Shown here: in pieces, positions 1 to 6,400 of the stretch | Layout: every line of letters begins with the position of its first letter | Position numbering within the stretch: position 1 is the first letter of the stretch | From: Oscillospiraceae bacterium | Lineage (GTDB): Bacteria; Bacillota; Clostridia; UBA1381 | Direction: 5' to 3' | DNA length: 12,577 bases | NCBI GenBank assembly: GCA_015068545.1 | Contig: SVKH01000035.1 | Span: forward strand, 1 to 12,577 | Program-made: the position numbers and the translations under genes | The notes under the pieces: model-generated | Seen by the model: the letters and a program-made list of their open reading frames with translations, nothing else | What the model was told of the DNA's origin: nothing | The model's database searches: none

Positions 1-269
1 AGGAATCTTCTGAATCCCACAAGTAACGGCGACAGCAGGAAAATGCTGAACAAAATGCCAACCAGTACCAGTAGTCCCATTATCATACATATCACAACAA
101 TACGAATATTGGACATTTCGGTAAAATTAAGATTTTGAAGCTGTGTAGTATTTAAACCTATTCCGCTTCCGCTTAGCAAAGACACTATAAGACAAGCCAA
201 AAATACATTTGGATAGGTTCTTTGCAAGACAATTTTTGCTTTTGATTTTAGTTCTCTTCTGTCAAACAT
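1..269 (-). CDS. DUF975-type membrane protein, N-terminal part only
   Basis: The first 89 residues are visible; the rest lies beyond the left edge. The protein opens MFDRRELKSKAK, which resembles the short basic leader typical of DUF975 proteins, followed by a hydrophobic stretch with SGSG at about residues 22-38. A second strong hydrophobic segment lies at about residues 56-85 (IRIVVICMIMGLLVLVGILF onward). DUF975 proteins are integral membrane proteins of unknown function, common in Firmicutes. The ATG (269-267) is one base past the fliB stop codon, and its ribosome binding site (AAGGAGGAG) lies inside the last fliB codons, so the two genes are very probably co-transcribed and translationally coupled. 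The family call rests on the N-terminal pattern and the membrane layout only, so another small multi-pass family is possible. Confidence 0.68.
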   Translation of the reverse strand, partial: MFDRRELKSKAKIVLQRTYPNVFLACLIVSLLSGSGIGLNTTQLQNLNFTEMSNIRIVVICMIMGLLVLVGILFSIFLLSPLLVGFRRF

Positions 270-270
270 A

Positions 271-1338
271 TTAAATCTCCTCCTTATTTTCTCCAAAAAT
301 TAAACGTATAAGCCCTTTTATATTACTGATATCTTCGCAGTAGACAGCCTCGGTATTTTCGGTTGAATATTCTACCTGCTTTGAGTAAAGTGATGCATTT
401 TCTGCTGTGGAAGAGTTATTACCCAAAAGCCTTGAAAGACTATCGCATATTCCGCAGAAAATCACACTCAGAATAATAAACTTGCCGGCAGAAAGTATGT
501 CGCCTTCCTTCATTCCCTTTATAAAGTGTCGGTATGTAAAGTAAACCCCGAGGTGTTCAAAAAGGTACAGCTCTTGAACATTTTCACCGGGGAATATGCC
601 GTTATTTTCAAGAATTGCCTGCCTGTTTTTGCATAGAGTATCCACCAGAGTTGTCCAGTCCTGATTTATAGGCGCAAGACCTTTGTAAAGTCTTAGAATA
701 TCATCAATATCATTTGCTTTTTCTCTGGCAGAATCGGGACAAATTTTAAAGGAATCTGCCACCTTTTTCACTCCATCAAAATCATCAAAAAATAAAAATT
801 CATCAAGTTCCTTGCAGTAGTCATAAAATGCAGTCAGCCGAACAGATAGAGGATAGTTCCGGTTTTGCAAAATGGAAAAGGCAATATCTCTTGTGTAGGT
901 TATAATGGAGTCTGTACTTCCGTCATATTCGTAATCTATGTGAGTTTGCAGCTTATCCTTTGACGAAAGCAGGAGTCTTGCTCCTTCGGGACAGCATAGT
1001 CCGATTCCCATTTCCACTCTGTCAGAAAGCATGGTAAAAAATCTGGGATGATTTTTACAAATATATGGGATTTTGTCCTCGCCAAGGCTTATGATAATGT
1101 CGCACAAGTTGCTGCTGTTTAAAAACGGACATCTACCCCTTTCATCTGTTATAAAATGGGGTGTACCGCAGGTTGCTATGCCAGATTTTAACCTGACAGA
1201 CATATCTCCTGTTAGAGTATTGTAGTACTTTAAAGTGTCTTCGTCAATATCTATTTCCCATCCGATACAGCAGTTATCCTTACAGGCATCTGCTGTGCAT
1301 CTGAAGTTTTTAAAGCATTCAAGAGTTACTTCCTTCAT
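271..1338 (-). CDS. fliB: FliB-family protein (flagellin lysine-N-methylase family)
   Basis: This 355-residue protein carries the cysteine pattern of the FliB family. Counting from the chosen start these are C8, C14, C19, C23 and C24, followed by W27, then CPFL with C70, C79, C94 before HPRFF, and a CCPEGARL segment with C115/C116. In enterobacteria FliB transfers methyl groups from S-adenosylmethionine to surface lysines of flagellin, and the cysteines are thought to hold an iron-sulfur cluster. The residue-by-residue role of the cysteines here is inference. The C-terminal two thirds has no motif I can name. The start at 1338 (MKEVTLECF) is preferred over an ATG at 1407: it has AAGGAG five bases upstream, and a strong promoter overlaps the upstream start, which would leave that ATG outside the transcript. 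No flagellin or flagellar gene is within view, so the substrate is uncertain. Confidence 0.85.
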   Translation of the reverse strand: MKEVTLECFKNFRCTADACKDNCCIGWEIDIDEDTLKYYNTLTGDMSVRLKSGIATCGTPHFITDERGRCPFLNSSNLCDIIISLGEDKIPYICKNHPRFFTMLSDRVEMGIGLCCPEGARLLLSSKDKLQTHIDYEYDGSTDSIITYTRDIAFSILQNRNYPLSVRLTAFYDYCKELDEFLFFDDFDGVKKVADSFKICPDSAREKANDIDDILRLYKGLAPINQDWTTLVDTLCKNRQAILENNGIFPGENVQELYLFEHLGVYFTYRHFIKGMKEGDILSAGKFIILSVIFCGICDSLSRLLGNNSSTAENASLYSKQVEYSTENTEAVYCEDISNIKGLIRLIFGENKEEI

Positions 1339-1343
1339 GGTCT

Positions 1344-1349
1344 CTCCTT
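1344..1349 (-). promoter_or_regulatory. Ribosome binding site fixing the fliB start
   Basis: AAGGAG on the minus strand lies five bases before the ATG at 1338-1336. No comparable site precedes the longer in-frame ATG at 1407, so this site supports the shorter protein. Confidence 0.75.
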
Positions 1350-1378
1350 GTAAAATCGTAACTGTTGGTAACAGGGAA

Positions 1379-1407
1379 ATTATATCATTATTAATGTAAA
1401 ACTTCAA
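1379..1407 (-). promoter_or_regulatory. Sigma-A-type promoter for fliB
   Basis: On the minus strand TTGAAG (1407-1402) and a perfect TATAAT (1384-1379) are separated by 17 bases. The TG one base before the -10 hexamer (TGATATAAT) makes an extended -10. Transcription should begin near 1372, giving a leader of about 33 bases before the ATG at 1338. The -35 matches the consensus at four of six positions. The promoter lies downstream of the yihY-type gene, so fliB and the DUF975 gene can be expressed independently of it. It is not a sigma-28 flagellar promoter by appearance. Confidence 0.75.
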
Positions 1408-1453
1408 TACTAAAAAGAAAAAATGCAGAGGACGTTATTATAAGCCATAAGGA

Positions 1454-2284
1454 CTAAATGTTTTGGTTCTTGTACTTTTGCACCAGAAACAGTTTGTTTA
1501 TTTCGCCTCCAAACAGAAAAATCACCATGCAAAGATAGGTCCACAGCATCATAAGGACTATAACGGTAAGACTGCCATACACATAGGAATAATTGGCAAA
1601 ATTTTCTATATAAAAGGAAAAAATCTGTGAAGCAAAAATCCATCCCATTGCAGAGATGACAGCGCCGGGTATGTGACATAAAAACCGTAATTTTCTGCCG
1701 GAGAAGGAGTAATAAAAAAACGCAAAAATAAATGATGCAAGACTTCCGGCAAGGATAGTTCTCCAAAATGGAGAACTACCCAAACTGCCATGGAAAATGC
1801 TGAAATTTGCCCGTAGGTATCGGAGTATTCCGCTACCGAATACAGTAAGTATCAAAAAAACAACCATCATGAGAATAAAGATTATAGTGTGAAAAAAACC
1901 GCTTGCTATACGGGTGATGATGCTTTCCTTGTTGTGAATATGATATACGCTTTTTATGCCACGTTCCACTGCGGCAATTCCGCGGGATGCAGACCATAGT
2001 GCAGAAACAGCAGAGGCTGACGTAATGGAGAAGGTGCTTCCGGAGTATAGCTCGGCAAGGATTTGTTCTATGGGATTTTTTATTATTTCAGGGACAAATG
2101 GTGTGACGGCAGAGAGTAAATCTTCGCCGTCTATGGGTAACACAAATTTTACCAGAGATAAAAGCATCATAACAGAGGGAATGGTGGCAAGCATTATATA
2201 AAAAGCTGCCTGAGCCGCAAACATAAATATATTGTCCTCGCTTATTACCTGTGTAAAGCTCATAATTTTTTTAATAATTTTCAT
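1454..2284 (-). CDS. YihY/UPF0761 family inner membrane protein
   Basis: This 276-residue protein is very hydrophobic, with membrane segments at roughly residues 22-48, 86-103, 128-152, 176-195, 206-226 and 235-259. The last segments carry the family signature VYGSLTVIVLMMLWTYLCM followed by GGEINK (residues 235-263), and SALWSASRGI near residue 94 is also typical. The family was once labelled ribonuclease BN, but that activity belongs to another gene and the true role of YihY proteins is unknown; they are proposed to be transporters or envelope proteins. Length is normal for the family. The ATG has GGAG ten bases upstream on the minus strand, and a TATAAT lies just before it. The gene is divergent from trmL. 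No clear terminator separates it from fliB, so some read-through is possible despite the fliB promoter. Confidence 0.9.
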   Translation of the reverse strand: MKIIKKIMSFTQVISEDNIFMFAAQAAFYIMLATIPSVMMLLSLVKFVLPIDGEDLLSAVTPFVPEIIKNPIEQILAELYSGSTFSITSASAVSALWSASRGIAAVERGIKSVYHIHNKESIITRIASGFFHTIIFILMMVVFLILTVFGSGILRYLRANFSIFHGSLGSSPFWRTILAGSLASFIFAFFYYSFSGRKLRFLCHIPGAVISAMGWIFASQIFSFYIENFANYSYVYGSLTVIVLMMLWTYLCMVIFLFGGEINKLFLVQKYKNQNI

Positions 2285-2305
2285 AAATAGGATACTCCAA
2301 AGTTT

Positions 2306-2311
2306 ATTATA
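2306..2311 (-). promoter_or_regulatory. Candidate -10 element for the YihY-family gene
   Basis: A perfect TATAAT lies on the minus strand 21 bases before the start codon at 2284, which puts the transcript start near 2300 with a short leader containing the GGAG site. No good -35 hexamer sits at 16-18 bases; the best upstream match is poor. The adjacent A/T-rich DNA may help recruit polymerase. Confidence 0.45.
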
Positions 2312-2410
2312 CTATTTTTCTCGTAATTGCCGGAAAAATACTAACGACAGTTAAAAAAGAAAAAATGATAAAAAAATCCGGTTATTTTAATAAAAAAATT
2401 TATAAAACCC

Positions 2411-2439
2411 TTGTACTTTTTACAGATTTGATGTATAAT
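2411..2439 (+). promoter_or_regulatory. Sigma-A-type promoter for trmL
   Basis: TTGTAC (2411-2416) and TATAAT (2434-2439) are separated by exactly 17 bases. Upstream, 2353-2398 is rich in A-tracts and could act as an UP element. Transcription should begin near 2446, about 22 bases before the trmL ATG. Confidence 0.75.
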
Positions 2440-2467
2440 AAAATAGTATAATTATGGGATAGTGGTG

Positions 2468-2965
2468 ATGTTTTTGTTTAATATAGTATTGGTAGAACCT
2501 GAAATTCCGCAAAATACCGGCAACATCGCCAGAACTTGTGCGGCAACAGGGTGCAAGCTACATATAGTAAAGCCAATGGGTTTTGAGATAGACGATAAAA
2601 AGCTAAAAAGAGCAGGGCTTGACTATTGGCATCTTTTGGGTATCCAGTATTACGAAAATCTGGATGACTTTTACGATAAGAATAAGGGTGGCAGATTCTT
2701 CTACTCCACCACAAAGGCTGTCAATACCTATGCAGATGCAGAATTTAAAGACGGTGACTACATTCTTTTTGGCAAGGAGACAAAAGGTCTTCCCGAGGAG
2801 CTTCTTTATAATAACAAAGAATGGTGCATCAGAATCCCTATGATAGACGAGGCAAGAAGCCTCAATCTTTCAAATGCGGTTGCCATAGTGGCATATGAAG
2901 CATTAAGACAAACAGACTTTAAGCAGCTAAAGCAGGCTGGCGAGCTGACTAAATTTAACTGGTGA
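2468..2965 (+). CDS. trmL: tRNA (cytidine(34)-2'-O)-methyltransferase TrmL
   Basis: TrmL is a dimeric SPOUT-class enzyme that uses S-adenosylmethionine to 2'-O-methylate the wobble base of certain leucine tRNAs (C34 or the modified U34). The 165-residue protein is the normal length for this minimal SPOUT enzyme and shows the family blocks in order: NIVLVEPEIPQNTGNIARTC at residues 5-24, FGKETKGLP at 101-109, and IPMIDEARSLNLSNAVAIVA at 123-142, which forms the knotted cofactor site. I chose ATG 2468 because GGGA (2456-2459) lies eight bases upstream. GTG codons at 2462 and 2465 are in frame but sit too close to that site. The gene has its own promoter and is followed by a 163-base gap, so it is probably transcribed largely on its own. 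The family also includes uncharacterised relatives, but the match here is strong. Confidence 0.93.
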   Translation: MFLFNIVLVEPEIPQNTGNIARTCAATGCKLHIVKPMGFEIDDKKLKRAGLDYWHLLGIQYYENLDDFYDKNKGGRFFYSTTKAVNTYADAEFKDGDYILFGKETKGLPEELLYNNKEWCIRIPMIDEARSLNLSNAVAIVAYEALRQTDFKQLKQAGELTKFNW

Positions 2966-3031
2966 ATAAAATACACATTTTGAAGGTATGTATATTTATC
3001 CAAATGCTGTATGTAGCAATGCGGCGAAATG

Positions 3032-3059
3032 TTGGGACGATTTAAAACCAGCGTATAAT
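3032..3059 (+). promoter_or_regulatory. Candidate promoter for the degV operon
   Basis: TTGGGA (3032-3037) and a perfect TATAAT (3054-3059) are 16 bases apart, four of six -35 positions matching. The start would fall near 3066, giving a leader of about 63 bases to degV. The leader contains only a weak TGTG/CACA inverted pair around 3094-3109 and no terminator or riboswitch that I can recognise. There is no evident terminator after trmL, so read-through from the trmL promoter is also possible. Confidence 0.5.
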
Positions 3060-3128
3060 TTGGAATTTGAAAAAAGCTAACCTATTTTAAAGAGTGTGTA
3101 CATAGCACAAATTAAAGGAGATTAAAAA

Positions 3129-3995
3129 ATGAGTAAAGTTAAAATATTTGTGGATACAGGCGCAGATATGCCAATGGAGCTTGCAAAGGAATATGATATA
3201 GACATCATAAACTTCCTTTCGGTTTTTGGCGAAACATCATACGTTGCCGGTGAGGAGCTTTCCAACGAAAAGTTTTACGAAATGCTTTTAGTGGCAGATA
3301 AGCTGCCTACTACTTCCCAGACACCGCCTGCGGTAATGTACGAAAAGCTGTATAATGCTTCAAAAGAGTATGACACAGTTATCTACCTTACCCTATCATC
3401 AAAGGCAAGCGGACAGTACAACAACGCAAGGCTTAATTGTCAGCAGATTCTGGACGAAAATCCTGAAGCAGACATCAGAATAATAGATACAATGTCCTTT
3501 TCGGCATTCATTTCAGAAACAGCAATACTTTTGAGAAAGTACCTGAATGACGGGATGGATGTGGATTCCGCAATAGAAAAGAGTATGAAGTTTTTAAGCG
3601 ACTATGATGCGTACATTTTGGTAGACGATCTTAAATTCCTGGAAATGGGCGGAAGAATCACAAAAACAACTGCTATCGTAGGAGGGTTGCTGGATATAAA
3701 GCCGGTATTGGGCATACGCAACGGACTTATAGAGCCACTTGAAAAACTAAGAGGTAAAAAGAAAATGTTCCAAAAGCTTGCGGGACTTATCGCCGATAAT
3801 CCGGAATATGACAGTGAAGCAAAGTCCTTTTATATGGTAGATTCCAATAGTGAGTATGGCGACAAAATGGAAGAAGCTTTAAAGGAAGAATTTGATATAG
3901 AAGCTGTGGTGCGCAGATATGAGTTTGGACCTATTGTAGGTACACATATTGGTAATGGTGCACTGGGCGTTATGTTTAAAAAGAAGCAGGCATGA
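3129..3995 (+). CDS. DegV family fatty-acid-binding protein
   Basis: DegV (FakB-like) proteins bind a fatty acid and present it to a fatty acid kinase, feeding exogenous fatty acids into phospholipid synthesis; many paralogues have unknown ligands. The 288-residue length is typical. Family motifs are visible in order: DTGADMP at residues 9-15, TTSQTPP at 61-67, LSSKASGQYNNA at 89-100, FLEMGGRI at 170-177, IKPVLGIRNG at 190-199, and GPIVGTHIGNGALGV at 267-281. The TSQ and SS loops are where the family usually holds the carboxylate. The start ATG has AAAGGAG eight bases upstream. It is the first gene of a closely packed run, 20 bases ahead of the phosphoglycerate mutase. No FakA-type kinase gene is in this window, so its partner must be encoded elsewhere. 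Ligand identity is not evident. Confidence 0.92.
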   Translation: MSKVKIFVDTGADMPMELAKEYDIDIINFLSVFGETSYVAGEELSNEKFYEMLLVADKLPTTSQTPPAVMYEKLYNASKEYDTVIYLTLSSKASGQYNNARLNCQQILDENPEADIRIIDTMSFSAFISETAILLRKYLNDGMDVDSAIEKSMKFLSDYDAYILVDDLKFLEMGGRITKTTAIVGGLLDIKPVLGIRNGLIEPLEKLRGKKKMFQKLAGLIADNPEYDSEAKSFYMVDSNSEYGDKMEEALKEEFDIEAVVRRYEFGPIVGTHIGNGALGVMFKKKQA

Positions 3996-4015
3996 CCTTG
4001 TAAGGAGAAAGAATT

Positions 4016-5224
4016 ATGAAATATATAGTTATTCTAGGTGACGGAATGGCAGACTACGGGGTAGCGGAATTTGACGGAAAGACCGTTCTTGACGTAGCTA
4101 ATAAGCCTAATATTGACTTTATGAGTAAAAACGGTGAGCTTGGCATGGTAAAAACTGTGCAGGATGGAATGAAGCCGGGCAGTGACGTGGCAAATCTTTC
4201 CGTTATGGGTTACGACACAAAGGTGTGCTATTCAGGGCGTTCTCCTTTGGAAGCCGCCAGCATTGGTGTTAAGCTGAAGGACAGCGACATTACATTCCGT
4301 GCAAATCTTGTTACCCTATCAGACGAAGAAAATTATAGCGACAAAACTATGCTGGACTATTCCGCAGGTGAGATTTCTACCGAGGAAGCTGCTCAGCTTA
4401 TAGAGGCTGTGGAAAAGGAGCTTCATACCGACCTTATTCATTTTTACAGCGGAGTTAGCTACCGCCATCTTTTGGTATGGGATGGAGGCAGTAAAAATGT
4501 AAGTCTGACACCGCCTCATGATATTTCAGATAAGAAAATTACCGAGCATCTGCCAAAGGGCGATAATGCGGAAAAGTTATTGGAGCTTATGGTTGCATCG
4601 GAGAAAATATTAAAGGACCACCCTATAAACAAGGCAAGAATAGCAAAAGGGAAAAATCCTGCCACATCCATTTGGCTATGGGGAGAAGGATCTAAGCCTC
4701 AGCTTGAGCTTTTCTATGATAAATTCGGCAAAAAGGCAAGCGTTATATCTGCGGTAGACCTTATTAAAGGTATTGCTATCTGTGCTGATATGAAGTCTAT
4801 CGATGTTGAAGGTGCAACAGGAAACTGGGATACTAACTTTGACGGTAAGGCACAAGCAGCACTTGATACACTTTTAAAGGACGGAGCAGACCTTGTGTAC
4901 ATTCATATGGAAGCACCGGACGAGTGCGGACATCAGGGTAATGCAGAAAAGAAAAAGCTTTCTGTAGAACTTATAGACGAAAAGGTAGTGGGATTTTTAA
5001 AGAATGAATTGGAAAAAGCGGGAGTAGAGTACAAAATGCTTATCCTTCCGGATCATCCTACACCAATCAGCCTTAAAACTCACGTTAGTGATCCGGTGCC
5101 TTATGTTATCTATCCTTGTGAAAATCCATCAGGACTTACATATACCGAAAGCAACGGAAAAGAAACAGGAATATATATCGAAAAAGGCTATGAGCTTATG
5201 AGTAGGTTTATAGATAAAAAATAA
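4016..5224 (+). CDS. apgM: Cofactor-independent phosphoglycerate mutase, ApgM (archaeal) type
   Basis: This 402-residue protein belongs to the alkaline-phosphatase superfamily branch of ApgM, which interconverts 3- and 2-phosphoglycerate without 2,3-bisphosphoglycerate. Visible catalytic features are the N-terminal metal-binding DG (D9), the nucleophile serine in GSDVANLSVMGYD (S56), HMEAPDECGHQGN (H297, D302, E303, H306), PDHPTP (D346, H347) and KTHVSDPVPYVIY (H356), which together make the two-metal site. Length fits the short archaeal type rather than the roughly 510-residue bacterial GpmI. Bacterial members of this subgroup have been proposed to act as homoserine kinases where they lie beside threonine genes. 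No threonine gene is present here, so the phosphoglycerate mutase reading is the default but not proven. The ATG has AAGGAG eight bases upstream, and the gene ends 13 bases before the next one. Confidence 0.88.
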   Translation: MKYIVILGDGMADYGVAEFDGKTVLDVANKPNIDFMSKNGELGMVKTVQDGMKPGSDVANLSVMGYDTKVCYSGRSPLEAASIGVKLKDSDITFRANLVTLSDEENYSDKTMLDYSAGEISTEEAAQLIEAVEKELHTDLIHFYSGVSYRHLLVWDGGSKNVSLTPPHDISDKKITEHLPKGDNAEKLLELMVASEKILKDHPINKARIAKGKNPATSIWLWGEGSKPQLELFYDKFGKKASVISAVDLIKGIAICADMKSIDVEGATGNWDTNFDGKAQAALDTLLKDGADLVYIHMEAPDECGHQGNAEKKKLSVELIDEKVVGFLKNELEKAGVEYKMLILPDHPTPISLKTHVSDPVPYVIYPCENPSGLTYTESNGKETGIYIEKGYELMSRFIDKK

Positions 5225-5228
5225 GGGA
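5223..5228 (+). promoter_or_regulatory. Ribosome binding site supporting a TTG start
   Basis: AAGGGA lies nine bases before TTG 5238-5240 and overlaps the stop codon of the phosphoglycerate mutase gene. The only nearby ATG (5228) is followed directly by a stop, so TTG is the best start for the YtvI-like protein. A non-ATG start suggests modest translation. Confidence 0.5.
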
Positions 5229-5237
5229 TGTGATTTA

Positions 5238-6398
5238 TTGAGAAGAAAAATTATTCTCTCTGTACTGGGATTGCTGTTACTGGTAGGAATTATATTCGGA
5301 GCGATAGAGTTCCTGCCTATGCTATTATCGGGATTGGGATACATACTATGGTTGTTTTTACCTTTTGTGGCATCATACCTTGTTTCCCTTTTGGTAAATC
5401 CCTTTGCAGATGCTTTGCAAAAAAGACTGAAAATGCCAAGGTCACTGTCTGCCATCCTTGTTGTGCTGGTAACGGTAGGGCTGATTGGCGGAATAATCAC
5501 GGCAGTTGTATGGAAAATTGTAGACGAGATAAGAGCTATTTACTACGACTTCCCGGTGATTTTAGCGAATATTCAGTCGGCATGGTACAGCACATCAGAA
5601 TTTTTGAGCAATATTATGAATGCTCTTCCTGAGAGCATTCAGGAGGCATCACAATCGCTTATAAACCAAACTACCGAGTGGATATCCGGTTTTGCGGTTA
5701 ATACCACGATAGTTCAGTCGGCAGGGAATATAGCGAAATCACTTCCAAGTGTGTTTATAAGCGTAATAGTATTCATACTGTCACTGTATTTCATGGTGAC
5801 CGACTCTAAAGTTGTGGCAACTATGGTAAAAAAGCCATTTACAGAAAAGTTTCTGCAACGTATAGGTGACATAAAGATAGAAGCGAAAAAATATGTGGGA
5901 GGATATGTAAAAGCACAGCTTACCATAATGTGCATATTCTTCTTTATAATATTCATAGGACTTACAGCGCTTAAAGTGGAGCACGCGCTGATTATAGCGC
6001 TTGCAACGGCACTTTTGGATGCGCTTCCAATCTTCGGAAGCGGTGCTGTTCTGTGGCCATGGGCGCTGGTTTCCTTCATAATGGGAAATTACGGTATGGG
6101 TACGTCCCTTATTATAATATACTTTGTGCTTGTATTGGTAAGACAACTGATAGAGCCTAAGATAGTCAGCCAAAACATAGGTATGCATCCTATACTTACC
6201 CTTATGGCTATGTATGTGGGTTACCGTACACTATCCTTTGGCGGTATGATTTTTGGCCCGCTTCTGCTTATGTTTATAATAAGTCTTTACAGAGTAAAGC
6301 TGTTTGACGAGCCGATCAGGATTTTGAAAAAAGTTTTCCTTTTTGCAAAGGGGAAAATTAAAAATATTAAGACAATTTTGGAAGACGAAGGAGAATAA
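5238..6398 (+). CDS. YtvI-like membrane protein of the AI-2E transporter family
   Basis: This 386-residue polytopic membrane protein belongs to the AI-2E transporter family (PF01594) and most resembles the sporulation-associated YtvI branch. There are paired hydrophobic segments near the N-terminus (about 4-53) and at 68-92, a long soluble loop (about 93-165), a segment at 170-187, and a C-terminal block of further segments. That block carries the signatures ALLDALPIFGSGAVLWPWAL (258-277), RQLIEPKIVSQNIGMHPIL (302-320) and FGGMIFGPLL (334-343). The transported substrate of such proteins is generally unknown; some relatives export AI-2 or act as cation/proton antiporters. The start is TTG at 5238, with AAGGGA nine bases upstream overlapping the previous stop codon. 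There is no in-frame ATG until residue 28, inside the membrane region. The stop is two bases before metG, indicating coupling. Confidence 0.85.
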   Translation: MRRKIILSVLGLLLLVGIIFGAIEFLPMLLSGLGYILWLFLPFVASYLVSLLVNPFADALQKRLKMPRSLSAILVVLVTVGLIGGIITAVVWKIVDEIRAIYYDFPVILANIQSAWYSTSEFLSNIMNALPESIQEASQSLINQTTEWISGFAVNTTIVQSAGNIAKSLPSVFISVIVFILSLYFMVTDSKVVATMVKKPFTEKFLQRIGDIKIEAKKYVGGYVKAQLTIMCIFFFIIFIGLTALKVEHALIIALATALLDALPIFGSGAVLWPWALVSFIMGNYGMGTSLIIIYFVLVLVRQLIEPKIVSQNIGMHPILTLMAMYVGYRTLSFGGMIFGPLLLMFIISLYRVKLFDEPIRILKKVFLFAKGKIKNIKTILEDEGE

Positions 6399-6400
6399 AA

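Noticed and set aside
1409..1456. Possible terminator after the YihY-family gene (T-rich run TTTTTTCTTTTT on the minus strand)
   Set aside because: The T-run is not preceded by a stable GC-rich hairpin; only weak A/T pairing is visible.
1410..1766. Minus-strand frame overlapping the 3' part of the YihY-family gene
   Set aside because: It overlaps a strongly supported membrane protein in another frame and has no plausible translation signal or family resemblance.
2462..2467. GTG codons at 2462 and 2465 as trmL starts
   Set aside because: They lie only two to five bases from the GGGA ribosome binding site, whereas ATG 2468 has normal spacing and gives the usual N-terminus.
3094..3109. Inverted TGTG/CACA pair with a TGTACA palindrome in the degV leader
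   Set aside because: Four base pairs with a seven-to-eight-base loop is too weak to call an operator or hairpin without comparative data.
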